DNA of 64,000 nucleotides. It comes from CBEULR01 sp965544035 (GTDB lineage Bacteria > Bacillota > Desulfotomaculia > Desulfotomaculales > Desulforudaceae). The stretch lies in NCBI GenBank assembly GCA_965544035.1, contig CBEULR010000010.1, positions 38,812 through 102,811 on the forward strand. Direction: 5' to 3'. Position 1 is the stretch's first letter. Each line of letters starts with the position of its first letter. The notes beneath the pieces were generated by a model. That model saw only the letters and a list, made by a program, of their open reading frames with translations. It was not told where the DNA came from and did no database searches. Below, in pieces: positions 25,940 to 35,005 of this stretch. The position numbers and the translations under genes were made by a program.

Positions 25940-27166
25940 ATGACGGCGACATTACAGAGGCTCTTTTTCATCGTCATAATTCTCTTTGCCCTCATGACCA
26001 CCTGCTGTGAATATAAACCAGCGGGTGAGGATGCTCCCGCCCCATCCATCCCCGCCGCCACAGAACCCGAACCACCGACCACGATCCGCGTCGCCGCCGT
26101 GGGCGACCTGTTGATGCATATGCCGGTAGTCAATTCTGCCTATGATCATTCTGCCCAAAAGTACGACTTCAAGCCCGTGTTTGAGCACGTCCGCCGCTTC
26201 CTGGCAGAGGCCGACTACACCATTGCCAACCTGGAAACCCGTTTGGCCGGGGCACATCGCGGCTATGTCAGCTATCCTTTGTTCAACACACCTTCCGAAC
26301 TGGCGTTCGATCTGCGTGAACTGGGAGTGGACCTCCTGACCACGGCCAATAACCACAGTCTGGATATGGGCTGGGATGGTCTGGTGAGAACCTTGGATGT
26401 TATTGACGAGGCCGGTTTGGCGGCAATTGGCACCCATCGCACGGCCGAAGAAAAGGAAACACCATTTGTTGTTGAGATAGAGGGCATTAACCTCGGCATC
26501 TACAACCATACTTACGGCACCAACGGCATCCCGCTTCCGCCGGATCGCCCTTATGCCGTGAACCTGATTCACTACGACGACATTGCCGACGAAATCAACC
26601 GCCTCCGGGAGGCCGGTGCGGACATCATCATCGGCTGTCTGCACTACGGCAACGAGTACGAGCGTGAGCCCAGCAAATATCAAATTGAAGTATCTCGGCG
26701 CGTGTGCGAACTGGGCACCGACATCATCATCGGCACCCACCCACACGTCGTTCAGCCGATGGAGTATATAACGGTTGAACGCGATGGTGAGCTTAAGGAA
26801 TGTTTCGTGGCCTACTCGCTGGGGAACTTCATTTCCAACCAACGCTGGCAGTACTCTGACAGCGGCATTATCCTGAACCTTGAGATCACCAAGGACAACA
26901 ACACCGGCGAGACTACCCTTGCCGGCGTGGACTACATCCCGGTCTGGGTTCAAAAGGCACCGGTGGCCGCGGGGTTTGACTTCCGAGTGCTGCCCTGCGA
27001 CCAGGAGTTTTTCGACCTCGATGACCGTGACGTCCCCGCGCTGACGGAAGCGGAACTCCAGCGCATCCGCGAAGTGCGACTCGAGTTGTCCTCACTCATC
27101 TCCCGGCCGAAACAGGAGATTGTTACCCAATCGGCGGCTATTGCGGCACCCGAGGATGCAGACTAG
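25940..27166 (+). CDS. CapA/PGA_cap family lipoprotein-like phosphoesterase
   Basis: 408 residues. The N-terminal membrane segment (8-21) ends in MTTCCEYKP, a possible lipobox, followed by a proline-rich linker. From residue 50 the CapA metallophosphatase-like fold follows: VAAVGDLLMH, ANLETRLAG, LGVDLLTTANNHSLDMG (about 130-146), IIGCLHYGNEYE and GTHPHVVQPME, with VAYSLGNFISNQRW near 290. These carry the metal ligands expected in the family. Members take part in poly-gamma-glutamate export in Bacillus, but many are orphan like this one, with no capBC neighbour, so the substrate is open. Confidence 0.82.
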   Translation: MTATLQRLFFIVIILFALMTTCCEYKPAGEDAPAPSIPAATEPEPPTTIRVAAVGDLLMHMPVVNSAYDHSAQKYDFKPVFEHVRRFLAEADYTIANLETRLAGAHRGYVSYPLFNTPSELAFDLRELGVDLLTTANNHSLDMGWDGLVRTLDVIDEAGLAAIGTHRTAEEKETPFVVEIEGINLGIYNHTYGTNGIPLPPDRPYAVNLIHYDDIADEINRLREAGADIIIGCLHYGNEYEREPSKYQIEVSRRVCELGTDIIIGTHPHVVQPMEYITVERDGELKECFVAYSLGNFISNQRWQYSDSGIILNLEITKDNNTGETTLAGVDYIPVWVQKAPVAAGFDFRVLPCDQEFFDLDDRDVPALTEAELQRIREVRLELSSLISRPKQEIVTQSAAIAAPEDAD

Positions 27167-27170
27167 GGGA

Positions 27171-27914
27171 TCATTTGCGCTGATGCCATAGGTTCTCCTG
27201 GCTGACGTTGTGCAGGGCGCTCAGGAATCTATCCCGAAAGTCGGGGTAGCGCGCAGAGAGGTCGCTGACGATGGCCTTCATCTCATCGCGCCGGGTGTGC
27301 CCGTCGTGCGGGCAGGGGTTAGTGACCACCGGCAGTTCCTCACGACTGGACAGCGAGACCAGCACATGTTCCGGCAGAAATACCAGCGGACGGATCAAGT
27401 ATAAATTGGTATTGCTAAGATAAGTGTTTGGCAGGAAAGTTTTCATCTGCCCGGTAAAGATCAGGTTCAGAAAGAAGGTTTCAATAACGTCGTCCAGGTG
27501 GTGCCCCAGTGCGACCCGGCTCGCCCCCAGTTCCAGGGCCGTGCTGTTCAGCACCCCCGCGCGGATTTTTCCGCACAGGGCGCAGGGATTCTTGTCCGGG
27601 TGTTTTTCAATTATCCGCGCCACCGGATGACTCTTGATCGTCAGGGGCACCCCCATCCGCTCACACAACGCCCGGTGCCCGTCAAAACTAACCTTTCCCC
27701 ACCCGATATCCAGGATTACCGCGTGCAGATCGAACTTCAGGTGTGAGTGACGCTGCAGTTGCGCCATAATATACAAAAGCGCCGTACTGTCCTTGCCCCC
27801 CGAGACACCGGCCACCACCCGGTCGCCCTCACGGATCATATCATATTCCTTAATCGCTTTTTTTACCTTGCTCAGATACCTGGGGTCGTACAAGAGTTTA
27901 AACCTCCCGAGCAT
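27171..27914 (-). CDS. TtcA/TilS-family tRNA thiolation ATPase
   Basis: 247 residues. PP-loop ATP pyrophosphatase with SGGKDSTALLY at 38-48. The cysteine pair of the TtcA type is CALCGKIRAGVL (about 111-122), and ALGHHLDDVIETFFLNL follows. A later NPCPHDG contributes another cysteine. TtcA-type proteins thiolate tRNA (for example C32) with a bound FeS cluster. The exact tRNA position cannot be read here. It follows the PAS protein gene by 18 bases. Confidence 0.82.
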   Translation of the reverse strand: MLGRFKLLYDPRYLSKVKKAIKEYDMIREGDRVVAGVSGGKDSTALLYIMAQLQRHSHLKFDLHAVILDIGWGKVSFDGHRALCERMGVPLTIKSHPVARIIEKHPDKNPCALCGKIRAGVLNSTALELGASRVALGHHLDDVIETFFLNLIFTGQMKTFLPNTYLSNTNLYLIRPLVFLPEHVLVSLSSREELPVVTNPCPHDGHTRRDEMKAIVSDLSARYPDFRDRFLSALHNVSQENLWHQRK

Positions 27915-27932
27915 GTCGAAAAGAGTCGGCCG

Positions 27933-28274
27933 TTATTTCCGGTCGAAGTGCGGTACATCCGAAGGAATGTCCAGAACGAATTCTACAAAACCCCGGAACT
28001 CCCCGTTCTGATACCAGGGACACTGGTGGACAAACTGCTTCTTGCCGTTCTTCGCAGTGGTGTAGGTGTTGGCCGACTGCTTACGCAGCATCTCCTCCAG
28101 TTTCGCCCGCGCTCCGGCCGGATGGCAGTCCAACACGTTCTTGCCGATCAGCTTCCGCCCGCCGTCTCCGGCGAATAACGCACAGGATCTCTCATTCATT
28201 TCGATGATCACCCCGTTGACATCGCAAACGGTGATGGCTACAGGCAATTCCTTGATCCAAGACCCGTTTCCCAC
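27933..28274 (-). CDS. Stand-alone PAS domain protein
   Basis: 113 residues from a GTG at 28274 (GAGGAG eight bases upstream). Essentially one PAS domain: LPVAITVCDVNGVIIEMNERS, in part, then KLIGKNVLDCHPAGARAKLEEML and a C-terminal strand GFVEFVLDI. DCHP and HQCPW offer cysteine/histidine residues that might bind a cofactor. There is no output domain, so it must act on a partner, or serve as a small sensor with the TtcA-like enzyme next to it. Confidence 0.7.
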   Translation of the reverse strand: MGNGSWIKELPVAITVCDVNGVIIEMNERSCALFAGDGGRKLIGKNVLDCHPAGARAKLEEMLRKQSANTYTTAKNGKKQFVHQCPWYQNGEFRGFVEFVLDIPSDVPHFDRK

Positions 28275-28474
28275 ATCCGTCACTCCTCACCGATCGTTTC
28301 TGTGATTCTCGTACCTTGATAGCTCTTATCCTAATCTAACCCGTACCCGCTTGCCAAGAGGCGCGATCGGTACGGTTCTGCATAACGACTCTTGTAATAA
28401 TTGTGGCCGACAGGCGGGAATAATAGCGGTCAGGAGTTTTGCACACTTGTTTTCCCAATGAAGGAGGTTGAAGC

Positions 28475-29533
28475 GTGTCCATTCGGATTGGCATTAACGG
28501 TTTCGGACGGATCGGACGTAACCTGTTTCGCATCCTCTACAAACATCCGGACATTGATGTCGTTGCTGTAAATGATCTGGCCGATGCCGCTACACTGACA
28601 CACCTGTTGAAGTACGATTCCGTGCACGGGACATTCGAGGCCGATGTCCGGGCGGGAGAAAAGAACTTTTGGGTGGATGACGAAGAGATCCAGGTGCTTG
28701 CGGAGGCCGACCCGGCGAGACTTCCCTGGCGGGATCTGAACGTCGACTTTGTGGTCGAGTCCACCGGTAGGTTCACCAAGGCCAAGGATGCCGGAAAGCA
28801 TCTTGACGCCGGTGCCAAGCGGGTGATCATCAGCGCCCCGGCCACCGACGAGGACGTGATGATCGTAATGGGGGTGAACGAGGACTGGTATGATCCCGAT
28901 AAGCACCGCATTATCTCTATAGGATCGTGCACCACCAATGGTTTGGCCCCGATTGTGAAGGTGCTGCACGACCGCTTCGGTGTAAAACGCGGGCTGATGA
29001 CCACAACTCATTCTTACACCAATGACCAGCGATTACTCGATCTGCCCCACCGTGATCTGCGCCGCGCCCGGGCCGCCAATCTCTCAATCATACCGACCAC
29101 CACCGGCGCAGCTAAAAACGTCAGCCTGGCCATCCCCGAGCTTGAAGGGAAACTGACCGGAATGGCCTTCCGGGTACCGACCCCGGACGTATCGGTCATC
29201 GATTTCGTGTGCGAACTGGAAAAGGTCACCACCAAAGAAGAATTGAACGATGTGCTGCGGGAGGCGGCAGAAGGTGATTTACGTGGGGTACTGGCTTACT
29301 CTGAACTGCCTTTGGTGTCTATCGACTATACAGGGAATCCTCACTCATCGATCGTCGACGGCCTGTCGACCCTGGTCGTTCAGGGTACAATGGCGAAGGT
29401 TGTCGCCTGGTACGACAACGAATGGGGCTTCTCAAACCGGCTGGTTGACACCATCCTGTACATGCACTGGCGGGAGACACTGGGTGAAGAAGCGCGGGGA
29501 AAGCTTGAAAAGGAACGCGTGCGCGTTCGCTGA
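28475..29533 (+). CDS. gap: Glyceraldehyde-3-phosphate dehydrogenase
   Basis: 352 residues from a GTG behind AAGGAGGTTGAAGC. Phosphorylating, NAD(P)-dependent GAPDH of glycolysis/gluconeogenesis. NAD domain start INGFGRIGRN (7-16); catalytic cysteine C152 in IGSCTTNGLAP and histidine H179 in TTTHSYT; WYDNEWGFSNR near the C terminus. The second cysteine usual in SCTTNC is a glycine here. The N-terminal D33-D36 region (VNDLAD) resembles the NAD-preferring type. No other glycolytic gene is adjacent. Convergent with metF (two bases apart). Confidence 0.95.
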   Translation: MSIRIGINGFGRIGRNLFRILYKHPDIDVVAVNDLADAATLTHLLKYDSVHGTFEADVRAGEKNFWVDDEEIQVLAEADPARLPWRDLNVDFVVESTGRFTKAKDAGKHLDAGAKRVIISAPATDEDVMIVMGVNEDWYDPDKHRIISIGSCTTNGLAPIVKVLHDRFGVKRGLMTTTHSYTNDQRLLDLPHRDLRRARAANLSIIPTTTGAAKNVSLAIPELEGKLTGMAFRVPTPDVSVIDFVCELEKVTTKEELNDVLREAAEGDLRGVLAYSELPLVSIDYTGNPHSSIVDGLSTLVVQGTMAKVVAWYDNEWGFSNRLVDTILYMHWRETLGEEARGKLEKERVRVR

Positions 29534-29535
29534 GC

Positions 29536-30453
29536 CTAGTGCCCAGTACCCATTAATCCAGCGCGCCGCACCAGTTCCGGAATAATCTGTTCCCAGGCGA
29601 TAGCCATCAGGTGAATGCCGGCCACCCCTTCAATCTCGCGCAGGCCGGCGATCAACTCCAAAGCAATTTCCACACCTTCCCGGGCCGGATCCGAAGCGGC
29701 GCGCATCCGCTCCACGATCTGGTCCGGGATTCTCATCCCCGGCACATGATCCCGCATGTATTCCAGGGCACGCACCGAGCGCACCGGTGTAACACCGGCC
29801 AAAATGTGGCACCGCCGATCAAGGCCGCGCTTCCGAACCAGTTCCATAAAGCGGCAGAAGCGGTCCAGATCAAATACGCTCTGTGTCTGAATAAACCGGG
29901 CTCCGGCTCTGATCTTTTTCTCAAGGCGCAGCACCCGGAATTCGAAAGGATCGGCAAACGGGTTTGCTACCGCCCCGATGAAAAGCTTCGGCGCCCCGGA
30001 TTTGATCGGTTCCCCGCTTTGGAAGACTTCCTCTTGCGCCATACCGCGGGCCATGTCGATCAACTGTACCGAATCCAGGTCAAAAACGCCCTTGGCCTGC
30101 GGATGGTTCCCGAAGCGCTGGTGATCCCCCGTCAGGCAGAGCAGGTTCCTGATCCCCAGACTGTACGCACCCAAGAGGTCGCTTTGGATGGCGATCCGGT
30201 TCCGGTCCCGGCAGGTCATCTGCACCACCGGCTCCACGCCTTCGGCCATCAGGTGCAAACCCGCTGCGATGCTGGACATTCGCACCACCGCCGTCTGGCA
30301 GTCGGTCACATTTGCCGCGTGTACAAAGCCGCGCACCACGCGTGCCTTTTCGCGCAGCGTGTCCGCCGCAGCGCCCTTCGGAGGCCCGATTTCACAGGTT
30401 ACCGCAAAGGCACCGCTGTCCAGAACCTGTTCCAGATTGCTCTTGTCCGTCAC
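29536..30453 (-). CDS. metF: Methylenetetrahydrofolate reductase, catalytic subunit
   Basis: 305 residues from a GTG at 30453 that overlaps the metV stop by four bases; the frame is open upstream inside metV but that is not coding. Reduces methylene-THF to methyl-THF, the last step of the Wood-Ljungdahl methyl branch. The FAD TIM barrel begins with AVTCEIGPPKGA (14-25), then HAANVTD, LLCLTGDH and GARFIQTQSVFDLDRF. It is the final gene of the 16-kb acetyl-CoA cluster. Like Moorella MetF it needs MetV and probably receives electrons from HdrA-MvhD. Confidence 0.95.
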   Translation of the reverse strand: MTDKSNLEQVLDSGAFAVTCEIGPPKGAAADTLREKARVVRGFVHAANVTDCQTAVVRMSSIAAGLHLMAEGVEPVVQMTCRDRNRIAIQSDLLGAYSLGIRNLLCLTGDHQRFGNHPQAKGVFDLDSVQLIDMARGMAQEEVFQSGEPIKSGAPKLFIGAVANPFADPFEFRVLRLEKKIRAGARFIQTQSVFDLDRFCRFMELVRKRGLDRRCHILAGVTPVRSVRALEYMRDHVPGMRIPDQIVERMRAASDPAREGVEIALELIAGLREIEGVAGIHLMAIAWEQIIPELVRRAGLMGTGH

Positions 30454-31121
30454 TCCAGCATCAAATCCTCCCTGACCAACCGTCTCAGGCCCCCCGATGA
30501 AGCATCCGACCAGTCCTTGGGGCGCTGAATCGCCAGCAGTTCGTCCAGCCTTCCCAGCCGTGTCATCCGCTCGATAATTAGCTGCCAGGCACACGGGACA
30601 TCCGGGTTTATCTCGCAGCGGCCGTTTTCCGAGCCGCCGCAGGGACCGTTCAATAAGCCCTTGGCACAGCGGGTTACCGGACAAACACCGCCGGTAGCGT
30701 GTAGAATGCAGTTGCCGCACAGACCGCACCGTTCCTCCCAGACGCCCGGACCGACCTTCCCCCCGGCAAACGTGGTATTCAGGGCGGGTATCACGGTCAC
30801 TTCCGGATAGCGCTCGGCCAGAAACTGAACACCAACACCGCAGCCCAGCGAGAGAATCGAGTCGGCCCGCTTCACCTCATCGGCCAGCTCCTCGATAAAC
30901 TCCGGCTCACACTGTCGGGTCACACCTCGTACCACACAGTTCAACCCGTCACCGTGCATCTTGCAGTGCATACGGAGTGCCGAGGCCAATTCCTCTCCCT
31001 GCTGGCAGCCGCCGGAAAAGCACACGGCCGTACAGCTCATACACGGTACGATCAGCAGGTTGTACTTCCCGCGCAGACACTCCACTATCTCCTGAAAAGG
31101 TTTCTGTTCGGCTACAATCAT
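30450..31121 (-). CDS. metV: MetV, FeS/zinc partner of MetF
   Basis: 223 residues. The family is the C-terminal domain of methylene-THF reductases (MTHFR_C), with many cysteines: C27, C30, C34 and C39 near the N terminus (VPCMSCTAVCFSGGCQ), then CGLCGNCILHATGGVCPVTRC (in part) and GPCGG near 130-165. Moorella MetV carries FeS clusters and zinc and passes electrons to MetF. ATG overlaps the mvhD stop by four bases; stop overlaps the metF start by four. Confidence 0.93.
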   Translation of the reverse strand: MIVAEQKPFQEIVECLRGKYNLLIVPCMSCTAVCFSGGCQQGEELASALRMHCKMHGDGLNCVVRGVTRQCEPEFIEELADEVKRADSILSLGCGVGVQFLAERYPEVTVIPALNTTFAGGKVGPGVWEERCGLCGNCILHATGGVCPVTRCAKGLLNGPCGGSENGRCEINPDVPCAWQLIIERMTRLGRLDELLAIQRPKDWSDASSGGLRRLVREDLMLE

Positions 31122-31591
31122 TGGCTACGGCCCCCGCAATCCAGTCCGGGCCGGATCGGAGACGGCCCGAGCTCATAGATTCGCCCGACGAACTGGTCGA
31201 CCATTTCGGCAAACCGCGCCCCCATAGCCGCCGATAGCTGGAACATTTCCAGCCGTTCGGGCTCCAGCCCCATCTGTTCCAAAGATGAGCGCAGTTGGGC
31301 CACCCGCTGCTTGGCGTGCAGATTGCCGGTCTTATAATGACATTCCCCGTCCAGACAGCCGGCCACGAAAACGCCATCCGCGCCCTCCTCGAGAGCGCTC
31401 AGGATGACCACCGGTTCAACGGCGCCCGTACACGGGATGCCCACCAGGTTGACCGCCGGATTATAGGAAAGGCGCATCGAACCGGCCAGATCGGCGGCAG
31501 CATAAGCGCAGTTATAGCAGGTAAACCCGACAATTACCAATGGATACTTTCCGGCCAACCAATTCACCTCGACAACCCCGGTCCCGGCCAT
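31118..31591 (-). CDS. mvhD: MvhD/FlpD-like [2Fe-2S] electron-transfer subunit
   Basis: About 157 residues from an ATG at 31591 (GGAAG five bases upstream); a GTG at 31618 or one at 31576 is possible. VIVGFTCYNCAYAAADLAGSM (in part) near the N terminus, GIPCTG and GCLDGECHYKTGN are the FlpD/MvhD signature cysteines binding a [2Fe-2S] cluster. In Moorella the homologue links HdrABC to MetVF. It overlaps metV by four bases but is separated from hdrA by the foldback element at 31690-31943. Confidence 0.9.
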   Translation of the reverse strand: MAGTGVVEVNWLAGKYPLVIVGFTCYNCAYAAADLAGSMRLSYNPAVNLVGIPCTGAVEPVVILSALEEGADGVFVAGCLDGECHYKTGNLHAKQRVAQLRSSLEQMGLEPERLEMFQLSAAMGARFAEMVDQFVGRIYELGPSPIRPGLDCGGRSQ

Positions 31592-31689
31592 TCCGACTTC
31601 CAATCGGAGCGGTCCCACCGGTTCATTCTGCCGGTGCAGCCCCTGACTTCCACGTAAAACTCTACCTTGAAAACAGCTCCACGTACCTT

Positions 31690-31943
31690 TATCATCCGGG
31701 TTTACCTCCGGGCGACTCGTGCGATTCGGGCACCATTCTTAGCGAAGGTGAGGGCTGTACGGCCCCCGACGAGGACGTTTACGGGCGCTTCCGCAGTTGC
31801 TTTCTCCGCGGCCGACCATCTGGATCGGCCGCCTAGGGGAAAAGCGCCCGGAAACAATCCGCAGGAGGGGGCTGCCGCACACCGAACCAAGCTTAGAAAT
31901 GGTCGAATCGCTAAGCTGGAGCCCGGGGCAAACCCGGATGATA
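31690..31943. mobile_element. 254-bp foldback, MITE-like element
   Basis: The 406-base gap between mvhD and hdrA holds an imperfect palindrome. Outer arms are 14-base perfect inverted repeats (31690-31703/31930-31943). Inner matches include GCGATTCG near 31721, CTTAGC near 31737, CGGGCGCTT/AAGCGCCCG, and a GCGGCCGA/TCGGCCGC core around 31808-31832. The repeat TCATCCGGGTTT is flanked by TA on both sides, as expected for a TA target-site duplication (Tc1/mariner-IS630 type). No intact transposase frame exists inside; short open frames look incidental. Confidence 0.6.
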
Positions 31944-31997
31944 CAAGACCATCTTCGTTCCTCTGTCGGTGTCACCCCGCGGAAGAACGTCGGGATC

Positions 31998-34994
31998 TCA
32001 CTTAAACATTGCCTTGATCAAGGCCGTTAACTGCTCCTTGCTGTACCCCAGCAGGTGGATCGCCTGATTCGGGCAGCCGGCCACACAGATGCCGCATCCC
32101 TGACACTGGATCGGCTCGATCACCGAGGCATTGCCCTCGATCCGCGGTACATTAAATGGGCAAACCCGGACGCAGTTCAGGCAGGCCGCGCACTTTTCCC
32201 GATCCACGCAGGCGTAGACCCCCCGGGCCCTTACTGAGCCCTTTGCCAGTACCGAACCGGCGCGGCCTCCGACCGCTCGGCCCTGAATCATACTCTCGCC
32301 GATGCTCTTTGGTCCCACACACGAGCCGCACGCGTACATCCCCTGTGCCGAAAACTCCACCGGCCGCAGGGCGGTGTGTGCCTCTAGAAAAAAGCCGTCC
32401 CGGTCGGTGGGGACCTTAAAAACCCGCGCCAGCCCCGCGGTGTCCGGCCCGGGCTCGGCGGCCGCCGCCAGAATCACCGCTGATGCACGGACTGCAAGCA
32501 TTTCCTGCAGTATCGGATCCTGAACGAGCACATTCAGCCCGTCGGGCTTTCGGTCTACCCGTGGCGGGTGTTCCGGCGTGTACCGAATGAATACCACCCC
32601 GGCTTCGCGCGCCCGGCGGTAGTACCTTTCATTCACGCCGTATGTGGTAAGGTCGCGATAGATTACGTAAACCGGCACTTCCGGGTATTTTTCCTTCAGT
32701 TTCAGAGCCTGCACCATACTTCTGGTGCAACACGTGCGACTGCAGTAAGGGCGATTCTCATTGCGGGAACCGACGCACTGGATAAACACCACGGCCTCGG
32801 ACGCCCCTTGTTTTTCCAGCGGTACCCGTCCGGACTCGAGATCACCCAGTGTGTGGACCCCTGGTTCGATTCCGTACCCGTATCCCTCAGGGGTGGACTC
32901 CTGCATGCCCGTCGCCAGCACAGCAACCCCGTGTCTAATCTCTATTCCCGAAGACAGCCGGGAACGAAAGTCCCCCACGTGCCCCCGCACCTGCTCCACC
33001 GTCTGTGCGGCATGGACTGTAATCAGGGCATGCTCGGTACACTGTCTGATCAACTGATCGACCAGAAGGCGATCCTCGTCGTCATTACGGTGCCGCCGGA
33101 GCCCGCCAAGCAGTTCTTCTTTCTCTACAAGGTGAACCTCAAAGCCCTGATCGGCCAGGCTGAGCGCGGCCGACATCCCGGACGCTCCTCCGCCTACGAC
33201 CAGCCCCACCGGCCTTACCGCCACATCAATTTCGTCGACGGACTCCAGCATTTTGGCTTTGGCTACTGCCATCCGCACCAGCCGTTCAGCCTTGGCTGTG
33301 GCCTTGGTCGGGTCCGACCGGTGGACCCAGGCACAGTGGTCCCGAATATTCGCCATCTCACAAAGTGAACGGTTGAGCCCCACCTCGCGGATCGCGTTTT
33401 GAAAAACGAACTTATGGCTCCGCGGACTGCAGGCGGCAACCACCACCCGGTTTACACCGTGCTCCGCAACTTTTTGCCGCAGCTTTTCCAATCCGTCGGG
33501 GGCACAGGCGTGGATAACATCCTCGGCCATAACCACTCCGGGAAGCCGGCGGCACGCCTCCACAACATCCGCAACCCGGACGGTCTGGGCAATGTTTGTT
33601 CCACAGCGACACACGATGACGCCCACCCGGGGTTCTTCCCCTCCGGTCTCCAACTCCGGAACCTCGTCAGGTTTGGCGCTCCACTCATCCCGTTGACCGG
33701 CCAGGTACCGTGCGGCCTCGCCCGCCGCCGCCGACCCTTCGGTTACCGCCGTGGCGATATCACACGGCCCGCCGAACGCCCCAGCCACAAATATCCCCGG
33801 CCGTTGCGTCTCGACCCGGCCTGTACCCGAACGAACACAGACACCGTCTTCGTCAAGCTCTACCCCCACGGTCTGCGCCAGTTCTGCGGCCTCGTCGTCC
33901 AAATCCATTCCGACCGAAAGCACGACCAGATCAAATACCTCGGCCTTGACCTCGCCGGAGGGCGTGACATAACGAAGGACCAGTTTTCCGTCCGCGTTCT
34001 CCACGACCTCATGAATCCCGGCCGGAATAAAACGCACGCCATCCTTCACCGCCCGCTCATAATAGCGGTGGTATCCTTTCCCGTGGGTACGCAGGTCCAT
34101 ATAGAAAACGGTGGCAAGGAGATCATCCTGCGCCTGTTCTTTCGCCGCCAGCGCCCCTTTGACCGCGGTCATACAGCAAATTGAGGAGCAGTACCGCCGG
34201 CCGAAACGCTCATTCCGTGATCCGATGCACTGGATCCAGGCCACACGCCGGGGCGGCCGTCCGTCACTCGGGCAAAGCAGTCTCCCGCCGGTCGGCCCGT
34301 TGGCGCTGAGCATGCGCTCCAGTTCAAGGCTGGTCACCACATTGCTGAGCCGACCGTAACCATAATGCTTGAGTTCTTTTGCATCATAGGGTTTGAAACC
34401 GGGGGCCAGAATAACGGCGCCGGCCTCAATTTCACGGACTTCCGGAGTCCCCGACAGAGTAATCGCTTCTGCCGGACACACTGCGGCACACACACCGCAC
34501 TCGAGGCAGGCCGCGGAATCAATCGCGTAGGCCTTGGGGAAGCCCTGCGGATAGAGCTGAAAGACGGCACGGCGCTGCGCCAGTCCCCGATTGAACTCGT
34601 CCGGGACGGTTACCGGGCAGACCTCGGCACAATCGCCGCAGGCCTTGCAGCGATCAACATCAACGCCACGCGGTTCAACAGCAACCATCGCCCGAAAAGC
34701 GCCTGGTTCACCGTCCAGCGCCGTTAAACGGGCACCGTTATAGATGATGATATTGGGATGGCGCGCACACTCGGCCAGCTTCGGGGAGATGGAACAAATC
34801 GAACACTCGTTATTTGGGAAGGTGCGGGCCAGCATCGGCATCGTGCCGCCGACCGCAGGTTTGCGCTCCAGGAGGTGTACCCGGTGGCCTCCCTCAGCAA
34901 GGTCCAGAGCGGCCTGAATCCCCGCAATACCCGCGCCGACTACCAATACCTCTCCACTTCGTCCGACCCGCAATGCTCCTTTCACTCCCGTCAT
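31998..34994 (-). CDS. hdrA: HdrA-like flavoprotein, double-module
   Basis: 998 residues. The first half is a complete HdrA: FAD site LVVGAGIAGIQAALDLAEGG (17-36), FPNNECSICSISPKL (about 60-74), two [4Fe-4S] motifs (CKACGDCAEVCP and CLECGVCAAVCP). A linker region with CRCGTNIAQTV follows, then a second FAD module (GLVVGGGASGMSAALSLADQG) and two C-terminal ferredoxin motifs (CAACLNCVRVCP, CQGCGICVAGCP). HdrA flavin is the site of electron bifurcation in related complexes. hdrB and hdrC are absent next to it, so MvhD-MetVF is the likely partner. Eleven bases downstream of acsE. Confidence 0.92.
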   Translation of the reverse strand: MTGVKGALRVGRSGEVLVVGAGIAGIQAALDLAEGGHRVHLLERKPAVGGTMPMLARTFPNNECSICSISPKLAECARHPNIIIYNGARLTALDGEPGAFRAMVAVEPRGVDVDRCKACGDCAEVCPVTVPDEFNRGLAQRRAVFQLYPQGFPKAYAIDSAACLECGVCAAVCPAEAITLSGTPEVREIEAGAVILAPGFKPYDAKELKHYGYGRLSNVVTSLELERMLSANGPTGGRLLCPSDGRPPRRVAWIQCIGSRNERFGRRYCSSICCMTAVKGALAAKEQAQDDLLATVFYMDLRTHGKGYHRYYERAVKDGVRFIPAGIHEVVENADGKLVLRYVTPSGEVKAEVFDLVVLSVGMDLDDEAAELAQTVGVELDEDGVCVRSGTGRVETQRPGIFVAGAFGGPCDIATAVTEGSAAAGEAARYLAGQRDEWSAKPDEVPELETGGEEPRVGVIVCRCGTNIAQTVRVADVVEACRRLPGVVMAEDVIHACAPDGLEKLRQKVAEHGVNRVVVAACSPRSHKFVFQNAIREVGLNRSLCEMANIRDHCAWVHRSDPTKATAKAERLVRMAVAKAKMLESVDEIDVAVRPVGLVVGGGASGMSAALSLADQGFEVHLVEKEELLGGLRRHRNDDEDRLLVDQLIRQCTEHALITVHAAQTVEQVRGHVGDFRSRLSSGIEIRHGVAVLATGMQESTPEGYGYGIEPGVHTLGDLESGRVPLEKQGASEAVVFIQCVGSRNENRPYCSRTCCTRSMVQALKLKEKYPEVPVYVIYRDLTTYGVNERYYRRAREAGVVFIRYTPEHPPRVDRKPDGLNVLVQDPILQEMLAVRASAVILAAAAEPGPDTAGLARVFKVPTDRDGFFLEAHTALRPVEFSAQGMYACGSCVGPKSIGESMIQGRAVGGRAGSVLAKGSVRARGVYACVDREKCAACLNCVRVCPFNVPRIEGNASVIEPIQCQGCGICVAGCPNQAIHLLGYSKEQLTALIKAMFK

Positions 34995-35005
34995 CCAGCC
35001 CCTGG

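Noticed and set aside
31700..31980. Remnants of hdrB/hdrC or a small gene between mvhD and hdrA
   Set aside because: The short open frames have no cysteine-rich HdrB/C motifs or Shine-Dalgarno and lie inside the foldback element.
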